DNA from: an uncultured Pelagibacteraceae bacterium
Lineage (GTDB): Bacteria; Pseudomonadota; Alphaproteobacteria; Pelagibacterales; Pelagibacteraceae
Length of the DNA stretch: 64,000 nucleotides
Assembly (NCBI GenBank): GCA_902624495.1
Contig: CACNYH010000001.1
Coordinates: 1-64,000, forward strand
Direction: 5' to 3'
The notes under the pieces were generated by a model. The model was not told the DNA's origin, did no database searches, and was given only the letters and a program-made list of their open reading frames with translations. Within the stretch, counting starts at the first letter, position 1. Every line of letters begins with the position of its first letter. The translations under genes and the position numbers were made by a program. Below are positions 1 through 9,219 of this stretch, one piece after another.

Positions 1-659
1 TTAAATTTAAAATCTGAATTTTCTAACGTCTTTGCTTTTATCCCGTAACCCTCAGATCCAAACAATAAAACATTTTTTCCTTTCCAATTATTTTTTGTAA
101 AATCTTTTTTAGCAGAAACATCAAAAGCACTAACCCAAAATTCTTTTGTTTTTAAAAATTTAAGAGCTGTATTTAGATTTGAAACTTTGAATATCTTAAT
201 ATGTTCAGTACCTCCACTAGCACTTTTATAGAGCAATTTACTTTTTGACGGAAAGGATCTCTCTTTGACTATTAATCCATCAATGTTAAATGCGACAGCA
301 CTTCTTATAATTGATCCAATATTTCGAGGGTCAGTTACCTCCTCTAAGGCAATTAAATTAATATTTTTATTTTTATTATTCAAAACGTACTCTTTAAGTG
401 TTATTTCTTCAAGTTGCTCGACTTCAGCTACTAGACCCTGGTGAGCGGTCTCATCTCTACCACAAAGATTATCAAGTTCTTTTTTTGATTTATAAAAAAC
501 ATTGATTGATTTAAACAAATTTAAAGACTGATTTTCTCTATTTAACTTTTTTTGAGCGTCTTCAGTTAAAAATACTCTTGCAATTTTCCTTGAAGGGTTT
601 TTAAGTGCCTCTAAAACTGCATGTTTTCCAACGATTAAAAAAGTGGTTTTTTTCATCAT
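1..659 (-). CDS. rlmB: 23S rRNA 2'-O-ribose methyltransferase, TrmH/SpoU family (RlmB-like), partial
   Basis: SPOUT-class enzyme that methylates a ribose 2'-OH in 23S rRNA with SAM. The first 219 residues are visible; the C-terminus lies beyond base 1. Residues about 1-80 form the small substrate-binding domain ending in HQGLVA, as in RlmB. The catalytic domain follows, with motif 1 DPRNIGSIIRSA at residues 110-121 and the SAM-knot motif LLFGSEGYGIK at 199-209. The final motif carrying the conserved Ser/Asn is off the window. The gene starts with tandem ATG codons (659 or 656) and is divergent from the tRNA-Tyr/tuf operon. A tRNA-specific paralogue is possible, but the N-terminal domain favours RlmB. 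Confidence 0.85.
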   Translation of the reverse strand, partial: MMKKTTFLIVGKHAVLEALKNPSRKIARVFLTEDAQKKLNRENQSLNLFKSINVFYKSKKELDNLCGRDETAHQGLVAEVEQLEEITLKEYVLNNKNKNINLIALEEVTDPRNIGSIIRSAVAFNIDGLIVKERSFPSKSKLLYKSASGGTEHIKIFKVSNLNTALKFLKTKEFWVSAFDVSAKKDFTKNNWKGKNVLLFGSEGYGIKAKTLENSDFKF

Positions 660-709
660 TTTAAGCAAATTTTTCAAATTACTAGCATATTTTATGGCAA
701 AATGATTTA

Positions 710-737
710 TTGCAATTATTCAATAAATGCTTATAAA
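710..737 (+). promoter_or_regulatory. candidate promoter for the tRNA-Tyr/tRNA-Gly/tuf operon
   Basis: A TTGCAA box at 710-715 and a TATAAA box at 732-737 are 16 bases apart, in the gap between divergent rlmB and tRNA-Tyr. This is the only good sigma-70-type pair I found there. The transcript would start near 744 and enter tRNA-Tyr at 791. A small hairpin (GTGGG/CCCAC, 767-780) lies in between. Inferred from sequence only. Confidence 0.4.
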
Positions 738-790
738 ACCTTTGTTGTTAAATGCTTTTTAAGTTAGTGGGTATCCCCACAATCATGTTA

Positions 791-876
791 GGAGGGGTAC
801 CAAAGCGGTCAAATGGGGCGGGCTGTAAACCCGTTGACTTCGGTCTTCGAAAGTTCGAATCTTTCCCCCTCCACCA
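791..876 (+). tRNA. tRNA-Tyr (anticodon GTA)
   Basis: Acceptor strand GGAGGGG (791-797) pairs with CCCCTCC (866-872); discriminator A873 and an encoded CCA at 874-876. The anticodon loop CTGTAAA puts GTA at 825-827. A long variable arm makes it a class II tRNA, as expected for bacterial tRNA-Tyr. It heads a Tyr-Gly-tuf string like that before tufB in E. coli. Confidence 0.96.
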
Positions 877-922
877 AACTTAAAAACTTTGATAATGAAA
901 GAGCGAAATAAGTTTGGATATT

Positions 923-996
923 GCGGGTGTAGTTCAATGGTAGAACGCTAGCCTTCCAAGCTGGATGTAAGGGTTCGATTCCCTTTACCCGCTCCA
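923..996 (+). tRNA. tRNA-Gly (anticodon TCC)
   Basis: Acceptor GCGGGTG (923-929) pairs with TACCCGC (986-992, written 5' to 3' as T986 to C992) with one G-T pair; discriminator T993 and encoded CCA at 994-996. The anticodon loop CTTCCAA gives TCC. The T-arm holds GGTTCGATTCC. It lies 46 bases after tRNA-Tyr and 36 bases before the tuf start, so all three are probably on one processed transcript. Confidence 0.95.
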
Positions 997-1032
997 AAAT
1001 AAGTAATAAAAATTAAAGTGAGGAAAAAATAG

Positions 1033-2232
1033 ATGTCAAAAGAAAAGTTTAACCGAAACAAACCACATTGTAATATTGGTACAATCGGACACGTAGACCA
1101 TGGTAAAACAACATTAACAGCTGCTATAACCAAAGTGTTATCAGAAGCTGGAGGTTCAAGCTCTGCAAACTTCGTTGCTTATGATCAAATTGATAAAGCC
1201 CCAGAAGAAAAAGAGAGAGGAATTACAATTTCAACAGCTCACGTTGAGTATGAAACTGAAAAAAGACACTACGCTCACGTAGACTGCCCGGGTCATGCTG
1301 ACTATGTAAAAAATATGATTACAGGCGCAGCTCAAATGGATGGAGCGATCTTAGTAGTAAATGCAGCAGATGGTCCTATGCCTCAAACAAGAGAACATAT
1401 ACTTTTAGCTCGTCAAGTTGGTGTACCTGCTATCGTAGTATTTTTAAATAAAATTGATACAGTGAAAGATAAAGAGTTGGTTGATTTAGTTGAGGAGGAA
1501 ATCAGAGAGTTACTAACTTCTTATAAATTTCCAGGAGACAAAATTCCTATAGTTAAAGGATCTGCTTTAAATGCTGTTGAGGGAAAAGATGAAGCTACTG
1601 GTAAGAATGCAATCATGGAGTTAATGAAAGCTGTAGATGAAACAATTCCTCAACCTGATAGACCAAAAGATAAGCCTTTCTTAATGCCCGTTGAAGATGT
1701 TTTCTCAATTTCTGGAAGAGGCACAGTAGTAACTGGAAGAGTAGAGTCTGGTGTTATTAAAGTTGGTGAAGAAATTGAAATAGTAGGTATTAGAGATACT
1801 AAAAAATCTGTTTGCACTGGTGTTGAAATGTTTAGAAAACTTTTAGACAGTGGTGAAGCAGGAGATAACATTGGGGCACTTTTAAGAGGTGTTGAGAGAG
1901 ATGATGTAGAAAGAGGTCAAGTTCTTTGCAAACCTGGTTCTATTACTCCTCACACTGAATTTGAATGCCAGGCTTATATTTTGAAAAAAGAAGAAGGAGG
2001 AAGACATACTCCATTTTTTACAAAATATAGACCTCAATTTTATTTCAGAACAACAGATGTAACTGGTGAAGTTACTCTTCCCTCTGGGACTGAAATGGTA
2101 ATGCCTGGTGACGATGGTAAATTTACTGTTAAGTTAATTACTCCAATTGCAATGAGTGAAAACCTTAACTTCGCTATTAGGGAAGGTGGAAAAACAGTAG
2201 GAGCTGGAGTAGTTACTAAAATAGTAAAATAA
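1033..2232 (+). CDS. tuf: elongation factor Tu
   Basis: GTPase that delivers aminoacyl-tRNA to the ribosomal A site. 399 residues, within the family range. G1 is GHVDHGKT (residues 19-26), followed by switch I RGITIS, G3 DCPGH and G4 NKID, then beta-barrel domains 2 and 3. AGGA lies about 10 bases before the ATG. It is preceded by tRNA-Tyr and tRNA-Gly and followed by tRNA-Trp and secE, which is the tufB position of other proteobacteria. The usual second copy between fusA and rpsJ is absent in this window, so this may be the only tuf. Confidence 0.98.
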   Translation: MSKEKFNRNKPHCNIGTIGHVDHGKTTLTAAITKVLSEAGGSSSANFVAYDQIDKAPEEKERGITISTAHVEYETEKRHYAHVDCPGHADYVKNMITGAAQMDGAILVVNAADGPMPQTREHILLARQVGVPAIVVFLNKIDTVKDKELVDLVEEEIRELLTSYKFPGDKIPIVKGSALNAVEGKDEATGKNAIMELMKAVDETIPQPDRPKDKPFLMPVEDVFSISGRGTVVTGRVESGVIKVGEEIEIVGIRDTKKSVCTGVEMFRKLLDSGEAGDNIGALLRGVERDDVERGQVLCKPGSITPHTEFECQAYILKKEEGGRHTPFFTKYRPQFYFRTTDVTGEVTLPSGTEMVMPGDDGKFTVKLITPIAMSENLNFAIREGGKTVGAGVVTKIVK

Positions 2233-2238
2233 ACGCTT

Positions 2239-2314
2239 AGGAGCGTAGTTCAATTGGTAGAGCGCCGGTCTCCAAAACCGGAGGTTGTGGGTTCGAGTCC
2301 CTCCGCTCCTGCCA
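2239..2314 (+). tRNA. tRNA-Trp (anticodon CCA)
   Basis: Acceptor AGGAGCG (2239-2245) pairs perfectly with CGCTCCT (2304-2310); discriminator G2311 and encoded CCA at 2312-2314. The anticodon loop CTCCAAA reads CCA. It sits 6 bases after the tuf stop and 15 bases before secE, so it must be cut out of a tuf-secE transcript. Confidence 0.96.
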
Positions 2315-2329
2315 AAACTACAGATTAGT

Positions 2330-2521
2330 ATGAAAAACCCTTTGAAATTTATACAAGAAGTTAAACAAGAAACCTTTAGAATTACCTGGCCGACGAAAAA
2401 AGAAACAATGATGGGTGCTATAATGGTTTTTGCTCTAGCATCTATCGCTGCAATTTTTTTTTTAATTTTAGATCAAATTTTAAGATTTTTACTTAACTTA
2501 ATTTTAACAATAAATTTTTAA
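2330..2521 (+). CDS. secE: preprotein translocase subunit SecE
   Basis: Small SecYEG subunit that clamps SecY. 63 residues with one C-terminal membrane helix after a cytoplasmic amphipathic stretch (VKQETFRITWPTKKE), the short single-helix form. I chose ATG 2330 because a longer frame from 2285 would run through the tRNA-Trp T-arm. It overlaps no neighbour; nusG starts at the next base after the stop codon. Confidence 0.93.
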   Translation: MKNPLKFIQEVKQETFRITWPTKKETMMGAIMVFALASIAAIFFLILDQILRFLLNLILTINF

Positions 2522-3046
2522 ATGAATTGGTATATAGTTCAAGCTTACTCAGGATTTGAAAAAAAAGTAGTTGAGTCCATAAAAGAAGAATTGAAAAAAA
2601 ACAAACTTTCAGAAAATTTACAGGAAGTATTAGTCCCTACACATCAAGTTACTGAGGTAAAAAAAGGAAAAAGAACAAAAAAAGAGAAAAAATTTTTCCC
2701 TGGGTATGTTTTGGTAAAAATTGAACTTACAAAACAAATTTACCATTTAATCAAAAACTTACAAAAAGTTAGTGGCTTTTTAGGATCGTCAGACAAACCT
2801 ACGCCTATATCTGATAATGAGATCAAACGTATTCTTGGGCAAGTTTCCGAAAGTGCAGTAAGTCAAAAAACTAGTATAAACTTTGAAATAGGTGAAAAGG
2901 TAAAGGTTTGTGATGGGCCTTTTGCTTCTTTTAATGGATTAATTGAAGAAATTGATGAAGAAAAATCTAGACTTAAAGTGTCAGTTTCTATATTTGGTAG
3001 AGCTACTCCGGTAGATTTAGAATTTAACCAAGTGGAGAAAAATTAA
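2522..3046 (+). CDS. nusG: transcription termination/antitermination factor NusG
   Basis: RNA polymerase processivity factor that also links to Rho and ribosomal protein S10. 174 residues. The N-terminal NGN domain begins [14 protein letters not shown] and includes [11 protein letters not shown]-terminal KOW domain (about residues 120-170) holds [16 protein letters not shown]. Its stop overlaps the rplK start as TAATG. The secE-nusG-rplK-rplA order is the standard one. Confidence 0.97.
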   Translation: MNWYIVQAYSGFEKKVVESIKEELKKNKLSENLQEVLVPTHQVTEVKKGKRTKKEKKFFPGYVLVKIELTKQIYHLIKNLQKVSGFLGSSDKPTPISDNEIKRILGQVSESAVSQKTSINFEIGEKVKVCDGPFASFNGLIEEIDEEKSRLKVSVSIFGRATPVDLEFNQVEKN

Positions 3047-3471
3047 TGGCTAAAGAAATAACAGGTTATGTAAAATTGCAAATTAAAGGCGGTCAAGCTA
3101 ATCCTGCACCTCCTGTAGGTCCTGCTCTCGGCCAAAGAGGCATTAATATAATGGAATTTTGTAAGGCGTTTAATGAAAAAACAAAATCTTTTATGGGTAA
3201 GCCTGTCCCAGTGATAATAACAGTCTATAAAGATAAAAAATTTGATTTTATTATAAAGTCTCCACCAGCATCTCATTTTATTAGGGAAGCTGCTAAGCTA
3301 AAAAGTGGCTCAAGTGAACCTGGTAGAGTTGTTGCAGGATCAATTACAATGAAACAAGCAGAGGCAATAGCAAAAGAAAAAATGAAAGATTTAAATGCTT
3401 TTGATTTAAAAGAAGCTACAAAAATAATATGTGGATCAGCAAGATCAATGGGTATCGAGGTAAAAGAATAA
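3046..3471 (+). CDS. rplK: 50S ribosomal protein L11
   Basis: Component of the GTPase-associated centre on 23S rRNA; binds thiostrepton and RelA-type factors in the family. 141 residues, full length. The N-terminal domain carries the proline-rich [16 protein letters not shown], and the C-terminal RNA-binding domain ends [13 protein letters not shown]. The start overlaps the nusG stop by one base. Confidence 0.98.
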   Translation: MAKEITGYVKLQIKGGQANPAPPVGPALGQRGINIMEFCKAFNEKTKSFMGKPVPVIITVYKDKKFDFIIKSPPASHFIREAAKLKSGSSEPGRVVAGSITMKQAEAIAKEKMKDLNAFDLKEATKIICGSARSMGIEVKE

Positions 3472-3473
3472 TT

Positions 3474-4160
3474 ATGAAAAAAAATTCAAAAAGGTATAAT
3501 GCGATTTTAAAAAATTCTATCAGAGATAAAAAGATAAGCGCAAAAGAGGCTTTAGATTTAGTTAAAAAAAATTCAACAACGAAATTTGATGAGTCTATTG
3601 ATGTATCATTAAAAATTAATTTAAAACAATCTAAAGGCGGCGATTTAAGTTTGAGAACTGTTGTAAATTTGCCTAATGGTTCTGGAAAAAAAAGAAAGAT
3701 AGCAGTATTGTGTGAACCAAGTAAAATCGAAGAGGCAAAAAAGGCTGGTGCAGATATAGCTGGATCTGATGATCTTATAGAAAAAATTGCTTCAGGAAAA
3801 TTTGATTTTACAAAACTTATTTGCACTCCATCAATGATGGGAAAAATCGGAAAATATGGAAAAGTTTTAGGTCCAAAAGGTTTAATGCCTAATCCAAAAT
3901 TAGGAACAGTATCAACCGATTTACAAAAATCAGTTAATGATTTTAAAACAGGACTTGTTGAAATACGAAATGATAAAGATGGGAATCTAGCTTCTACAAT
4001 TGGAAGAAAAAGTTTTTCTACTGAAAAATTATTAGAAAACTATAATTTTTTTATTGAAAGTGTAAAAAAAGAAAAACCTGATACCATTAAGGGCGAATTA
4101 ATAAAGGGCACTTACATTACATCTACCATGGGTATTTCTTATAGGATTGGAGTAAAATAA
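3474..4160 (+). CDS. rplA: 50S ribosomal protein L1
   Basis: L1-stalk protein, which in other bacteria also represses rplKA translation. 228 residues from ATG 3474. The frame can be extended upstream to 3429, but that would overlap rplK by 43 bases and add non-conserved residues. Signature GPKGLMPNPKLGT is near residue 125, followed by the C-terminal part with GNLASTIGRKSF. Only two bases separate it from rplK. Confidence 0.96.
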   Translation: MKKNSKRYNAILKNSIRDKKISAKEALDLVKKNSTTKFDESIDVSLKINLKQSKGGDLSLRTVVNLPNGSGKKRKIAVLCEPSKIEEAKKAGADIAGSDDLIEKIASGKFDFTKLICTPSMMGKIGKYGKVLGPKGLMPNPKLGTVSTDLQKSVNDFKTGLVEIRNDKDGNLASTIGRKSFSTEKLLENYNFFIESVKKEKPDTIKGELIKGTYITSTMGISYRIGVK

Positions 4161-4164
4161 AGTT

Positions 4165-4677
4165 ATGATGTCAAAAGAAGCTAAGAAAAATTACGTTGAA
4201 GAGATGAAGAAAAATTTTACTGACAATGAGTCAGTAATGATTGCACAATATCAAGGCCTAAATGTAAACGAATTAGATGCATTAAGAAAAGAGCTCAGAG
4301 ATAAAGGTATTTTATTTAAAATAACAAAAAATAGAATAACTAAAATAGCTATTAAAGAAACACCAAAAAAAGATCTCGAGAAATATTTTATTGGACCAAC
4401 AGCAACAGCGATTTCATCTGATCCTATTTCGACAGCAAAAATTTTAACAAAATTTTCAAAATCTAACAAAAAGCTCAAAATAGTTGCTGGTTTTATGGAC
4501 GGCAAAGTTTTAGATGAAAAAGAGGTATCAATAATAGCGACACTTCCGTCATTAGAGGAAGCAAGGGCTAAAATTGTGGGTATTTTGGCCTCACCTGCAC
4601 AAAAATTAGTGAGTATTTTACTTGCACCAGGCTCAAAAATTGCTAATTTAGCGCGCGCAAAGAGTTTAAAAAATTAA
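4165..4677 (+). CDS. rplJ: 50S ribosomal protein L10
   Basis: Stalk base protein that anchors L7/L12 dimers through its C-terminal helix. 170 residues. Starts with two tandem ATG codons (4165, 4168). Typical features are the Y-x-G-L-x-V-x-E-L-D segment near residue 30 and the C-terminal region ILASPAQKLVSILLAPGSKI. Only four bases separate it from rplA, so there is no room for the long L10-binding leader found upstream of rplJ in E. coli. Confidence 0.97.
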   Translation: MMSKEAKKNYVEEMKKNFTDNESVMIAQYQGLNVNELDALRKELRDKGILFKITKNRITKIAIKETPKKDLEKYFIGPTATAISSDPISTAKILTKFSKSNKKLKIVAGFMDGKVLDEKEVSIIATLPSLEEARAKIVGILASPAQKLVSILLAPGSKIANLARAKSLKN

Positions 4678-4692
4678 TTCACAGGATACAAT

Positions 4693-5064
4693 ATGGCAGA
4701 CTTAAATAAAATTATAGATGAACTTTCAACATTGACAGTAGTAGAAGCAGCAGAGCTTTCAAAACAGTTAGAGGAAAAATGGGGCGTAACAGCAGCTGCA
4801 CCAGTAGCAGCAGCACCAGCCGGAGGAACAGCTGCACCTGCAGGCGAGGAAAAATCTGAATTTTCTCTTTTTTTAGCATCTGCAGGCGACAAAAAAATTA
4901 ATGTTATTAAAGAAGTTAGAGCAATAACTGGTTTAGGTTTAAAAGAGGCAAAAGATTTAGTTGAAGCTGCACCAAAAGAAATTAAAGGTGGTGTAGCAAA
5001 AAAAGATGCCGAAGAATTTAAGAAAAAACTTGAAGCAGCTGGAGCTAAAATAGAACTAAAGTAA
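4693..5064 (+). CDS. rplL: 50S ribosomal protein L7/L12
   Basis: Stalk protein that recruits translation factors. 123 residues. N-terminal dimerisation domain (1-32), then an Ala/Pro/Gly-rich hinge (about 36-52), then the C-terminal factor-binding domain with [20 protein letters not shown] and a C-terminal [11 protein letters not shown]. An ACAGGA sequence lies about 10 bases before ATG. It is the last gene before a strong hairpin that precedes rpoB. Confidence 0.98.
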   Translation: MADLNKIIDELSTLTVVEAAELSKQLEEKWGVTAAAPVAAAPAGGTAAPAGEEKSEFSLFLASAGDKKINVIKEVRAITGLGLKEAKDLVEAAPKEIKGGVAKKDAEEFKKKLEAAGAKIELK

Positions 5065-5080
5065 ACAGGATTTAAAGTAG

Positions 5081-5118
5081 TATTTCATTGCAACAAAAAA
5101 TTGCAATGAAATATTTTT
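5081..5118 (+). terminator. intrinsic-terminator-like attenuator between rplL and rpoB
   Basis: A perfect 13-bp inverted repeat, TATTTCATTGCAA (5081-5093) and TTGCAATGAAATA (5101-5113), has a seven-base loop (CAAAAAA) and is followed at once by TTTTTATTG. It begins 16 bases after the rplL stop and ends just before the rpoB start at 5123. By shape it is a Rho-independent terminator. Because rpoBC must still be transcribed, partial termination that lowers rpoBC relative to rplJL, as known in E. coli, is the likely role (inference). Confidence 0.8.
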
Positions 5119-5122
5119 ATTG

Positions 5123-8100
5123 ATGCAATTATCTTTTACGCAAAAGAAAAATATTAGAAAAAACTTTGGCAAATTAGTCGAAGGATTATCTATTCCTAAT
5201 CTAATAGAGGTACAAAAAAATTCATACAATGAATTTCTAGAATCGAAATCATTGAAAGAGCAGCTTAGTGATCTTTCTAAAGGTATAGATAAAGTTTTTA
5301 AAAGTATATTTCCAATAGAAGATGGCAACGACAAAGCTACTCTTGAATATATCTCTTATAAATTAGAAAAGCCAAAATTCGATGTTATTGAATGTAAGCA
5401 AAGAAGTTTATCTTATTCAGCAGCATTAAAAGCAAACCTAAGGCTTGTTGTATACGATATTGATACTGAAAATAATACTAAGCAAATTCTATCAGCTAAA
5501 GAACAAGAGGTGTTTATAGGAGATTTGCCTCTTATGACTCCTAGCGCAACATTCATAACAAATGGTGTTGAAAGAGTTGTAGTAAATCAAATGCATAGAA
5601 GTCCAGGAGTATTTTTTGATCATGATAAAGGCAAAACACACGCCAGTGGAAAATTATTATTTAATTGTAGAATAATTCCTGGAAGAGGATCGTGGTTAGA
5701 TTTTGAATTTGATCCAAAAGATATTTTATACTTCAGAATAGACAGAAAGAAAAAATTACCTATTACTACAATTCTATATGCTTTGGGTTATAAACAAGAA
5801 AAAATCATTGAGACTTTTTACACTAAAGAGAAATATGTATACAACACAGACACCAAAAATTGGTCTACAAATTTTAATCCAGAAAATTATAAAAGGCCAA
5901 TTAAGCTATCATTCGATTTAGTAGACTCGAAAACAAATAAAAAAATTTTATCAAAAGGTGAAAAACTAAATCTTATAATTGCAAGAAAATTACAAGAAAA
6001 AGGTTTAAAATCAATTACTGTTACAAACGATCAAATTATCGGTAAATACGTTGCATCAGAAATAAAAGATAAAAATAATGAAATTTTAGTGCATGCCGGT
6101 TTCGATATTACTGAGGAACAGCTAGAAAAAATTCTCCAAAAAGAAGGTGAAAAGAGTATTTACTTGGTAAATATTGATCCAATTAATAAAGGACCTTACA
6201 TTTTAGAAACTCTTAAAATAGATAAAAATTCAAATAAATCTGAGGCTTTAAATGACATTTATAAAGTTTTGAGGCCAGGGGAAGCGCCTTCGGTAGAAAT
6301 AGCCCAAGAGATTTTTAATAACTTGTATTTTAAAAAAGAAAGATACGATCTTTCAGAGGTTGGAAGAGTAAAATTGAATTCAAAACTAAACTTAAACACA
6401 AGCTTAAAAAAAACAATTTTAGAAACTTCAGATGTAATCGAAATAATAAAATTCATGCTTGATTTACGAGATGGAAAAGGAGAGGTAGATGACATAGATC
6501 ACCTAGGTAATAGACGTGTGAGATCTGTGGGTGAATTAGTAGAAAACCAGTTTAGAATCGGTCTCTTAAGAATGGAAAGGACTGTCAAAGAAAAGATGTC
6601 AACTTTTTTAGAAATAGAGTCTGCTATGCCTCAAGATCTTATTAATGCTAAACCAATAACAACCTCGTTAAAAGACTTCTTTGCAACCTCTCAACTTTCT
6701 CAATTTATGGATCAAACTAATCCATTATCAGAAATTACTCATAAAAGAAGAGTTTCAGCTTTAGGACCGGGTGGATTAACAAGAGAACGGGCTGGATTTG
6801 AAGTAAGAGATGTTCACCCTACTCACTATGGCAGGATTTGCCCGATAGAAACACCTGAGGGTCCAAATATTGGATTAATAAATAGTTTGGCTACTTATTG
6901 TAGGGTAAATAAATTTGGTTATATCGAGAGTCCATATAAAAAAGTTGTAAATGGTAAAGTTACCTCTGAGATCAAATATTTGTCAGCTATTGAGGAAGAG
7001 AAATTTACCATCGCTCAAGCCAACTCTATTTTAAAAAGTGATGGTTCATTTTCAGAAGATCTAGTTGCTTGCAGAAAAAATTTAAATTTTGAACTTTCTA
7101 CGAAAGAAAGCATTGATTATATTGATGTATCTCCAAAACAACTTGTTTCCGTAGCCGCGGCTTTAATTCCTTTTTTAGAGAATGATGACGCTAACAGAGC
7201 ATTAATGGGTTCAAATATGATGAGGCAAGCTGTTCCTTTATTAAAACCAGAAGCTCCATTAGTAGGAACAGGAATTGAGTCAGACGTAGCTCTTGACTCT
7301 GGAGTTACAATAGTTGCAAAAAGAAATGGAGTTGTTGATAAAATAGACGGTAAAAGAATAGTAGTAAAAGCTACCGAAGTTACAGACTTATCTCAATCTG
7401 CAGTAGACATTTATAACTTATCAAAATTTCAAAGATCAAATCAAAATACATGCATAAATCAGAAACCACTAGTTAAAGTTGGTGATAAGATAAAAAAAGG
7501 GGACATAATTGCAGACGGACCAGCAACAAAACTTGGTGAACTTGCTTTAGGAAAAAATGTGACGGTGGCATTTATGCCATGGCAAGGATATAATTTTGAA
7601 GACTCCATTTTAATATCTGAAAGATGCGTTACTGACGATGTTTTTACCTCTGTTCATATAGAGGAGTATGAGTCAATGGCAAGAGATACTAAATTAGGAG
7701 CAGAGGAAATTACAAGAGATATTCCTAATGTGAGTGAGGAAAGTCTTAGAAATTTAGACGAATCTGGTATTGTATATGTAGGTGCAGAGGTAAAACCTGG
7801 AGATATACTAGTTGGTAAAGTTACACCTAAAAGTGAAACTTCATCGAGCCCTGAGGAAAAACTATTAAGATCTATATTTGGCGAAAAAGCTACAGATGTG
7901 CGAGATTCCTCTTTAAAGTTACCATCTGGCAGTACAGGTGTTGTAATTGATGTAAGAGTTTTCAACAGACACGGGATAGAAAAAGACGAAAGATCAATTG
8001 CTATTGAGAGAGCTGAGATTGAGTCTGTGCAAGAGGATAAAAAGGTTGAAGAAGAAATTTTAAATAGAAATATTAAATTAAGAGCAATAGATCTTCTAAA

Positions 8101-9217
8101 TGGACAAAGTATTGATAAACAATTTAAAGATTTAAAACCAGAGACTACATTAAATAAAAATGATCTAGAGGACTTGAGCTTAAAAGATTTTTGGAAAATC
8201 TCACTACAAAAACAAGAGATTAACAATAATCTTGAGAAACTTAAAAATCAATTCGAAAATGCCTCAGAAGATATTAAAATAAGATTTGAAGATAAAGTCA
8301 CTAAAATTCAGCAAGGTGATGATTTGCTACCAACAGTAATGAAAGTTGTAAAAGTATTTGTTGCTGTAAAAAGAAGATTGATGCCAGGAGATAAAATGGC
8401 TGGAAGACACGGAAACAAAGGTGTTGTAAGTAAAATAGTTCCAGTTGAAGACATGCCTTATATGGAAAATGGAAAACCCGTTGATATAGTTTTAAATCCC
8501 TTAGGTGTACCAAGTAGAATGAACGTTGGTCAAATTCTAGAGACTCATTTGGGTTGGTCATGTTCAGAGCTTGGAGATCAGATTAAAGTTTACTTAAAAA
8601 ACTTTGAAAGAGAAATCGATAAATTAAAAGGAAAATTAAAAGATATTTATGGTGATACTTATTTTAATCAAGTTATATCAAAGTTATCAACAAAAGAAAT
8701 AGCTGAATTAGTTCAAAATCTCTCAAATGGTATACCAATAGCTACACCAGTTTTTGATGGTGCTAGCACTAAAGATATAAATGAAATGCTTAATTTGGCA
8801 AAGCTTCCTGGGACTGGGCAAACACATTTGTGGAACGGGCAAACTGGTGAAAGATTTGATAGACCTGTAACAGTCGGAATTATTTACATGTTAAAACTGA
8901 ATCACTTGGTAGAGGATAAAATACATGCTAGGTCAACTGGTCCTTATAGTTTAGTTACGCAACAGCCTCTTGGTGGAAAAGCTCAACTAGGAGGTCAAAG
9001 ATTTGGAGAAATGGAAGTTTGGGCATTAGAAGCATATGGTGCTTCTTATACTCTTCAAGAAATTTTAACCGTTAAATCTGATGATGTGGCAGGTAGAACA
9101 AAAGTTTATGAAACTATTGTAAAAGGAAACAATAATTTTGAGTCTGGTGTACCAGAGTCATTTAACGTTCTGGTCAAAGAAATAAGAGCTTTAGGACTTA
9201 ATATTGAGCTTAACTAA
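5123..9217 (+). CDS. rpoB: DNA-directed RNA polymerase subunit beta
   Basis: Catalytic core subunit; 1364 residues from ATG 5123. A TTG at 5120 is the alternative start and is less likely. Conserved blocks run in order: the rifampicin region with [15 protein letters not shown] (about residue 523), [13 protein letters not shown] (about 693), the [16 protein letters not shown] block (about 1083) and the C-terminal clamp with [17 protein letters not shown]. No clear Shine-Dalgarno is present: the leader is the 3' arm and U-tract of the hairpin at 5081-5118, which may also affect translation. rpoC follows after two bases. Confidence 0.97.
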   Translation: MQLSFTQKKNIRKNFGKLVEGLSIPNLIEVQKNSYNEFLESKSLKEQLSDLSKGIDKVFKSIFPIEDGNDKATLEYISYKLEKPKFDVIECKQRSLSYSAALKANLRLVVYDIDTENNTKQILSAKEQEVFIGDLPLMTPSATFITNGVERVVVNQMHRSPGVFFDHDKGKTHASGKLLFNCRIIPGRGSWLDFEFDPKDILYFRIDRKKKLPITTILYALGYKQEKIIETFYTKEKYVYNTDTKNWSTNFNPENYKRPIKLSFDLVDSKTNKKILSKGEKLNLIIARKLQEKGLKSITVTNDQIIGKYVASEIKDKNNEILVHAGFDITEEQLEKILQKEGEKSIYLVNIDPINKGPYILETLKIDKNSNKSEALNDIYKVLRPGEAPSVEIAQEIFNNLYFKKERYDLSEVGRVKLNSKLNLNTSLKKTILETSDVIEIIKFMLDLRDGKGEVDDIDHLGNRRVRSVGELVENQFRIGLLRMERTVKEKMSTFLEIESAMPQDLINAKPITTSLKDFFATSQLSQFMDQTNPLSEITHKRRVSALGPGGLTRERAGFEVRDVHPTHYGRICPIETPEGPNIGLINSLATYCRVNKFGYIESPYKKVVNGKVTSEIKYLSAIEEEKFTIAQANSILKSDGSFSEDLVACRKNLNFELSTKESIDYIDVSPKQLVSVAAALIPFLENDDANRALMGSNMMRQAVPLLKPEAPLVGTGIESDVALDSGVTIVAKRNGVVDKIDGKRIVVKATEVTDLSQSAVDIYNLSKFQRSNQNTCINQKPLVKVGDKIKKGDIIADGPATKLGELALGKNVTVAFMPWQGYNFEDSILISERCVTDDVFTSVHIEEYESMARDTKLGAEEITRDIPNVSEESLRNLDESGIVYVGAEVKPGDILVGKVTPKSETSSSPEEKLLRSIFGEKATDVRDSSLKLPSGSTGVVIDVRVFNRHGIEKDERSIAIERAEIESVQEDKKVEEEILNRNIKLRAIDLLNGQSIDKQFKDLKPETTLNKNDLEDLSLKDFWKISLQKQEINNNLEKLKNQFENASEDIKIRFEDKVTKIQQGDDLLPTVMKVVKVFVAVKRRLMPGDKMAGRHGNKGVVSKIVPVEDMPYMENGKPVDIVLNPLGVPSRMNVGQILETHLGWSCSELGDQIKVYLKNFEREIDKLKGKLKDIYGDTYFNQVISKLSTKEIAELVQNLSNGIPIATPVFDGASTKDINEMLNLAKLPGTGQTHLWNGQTGERFDRPVTVGIIYMLKLNHLVEDKIHARSTGPYSLVTQQPLGGKAQLGGQRFGEMEVWALEAYGASYTLQEILTVKSDDVAGRTKVYETIVKGNNNFESGVPESFNVLVKEIRALGLNIELN

Positions 9218-9219
9218 TT

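Noticed and set aside
948-1133. Open frames on the minus strand across tRNA-Gly and tuf, and a similar one at 809-997 over the tRNA genes
   Set aside because: They are antisense to tRNA genes and to tuf, and include translations of tRNA sequence; no start signal or family match.
2285-2329. Upstream extension of secE
   Set aside because: It would read through the tRNA-Trp T-arm and acceptor stem; the conserved protein begins at ATG 2330.
7654-8226. Long minus-strand open frame (190 codons) inside rpoB
   Set aside because: Low-complexity Ser/Leu/Phe translation typical of antisense to Lys/Glu-rich coding sequence; rpoB is clearly intact on the other strand.
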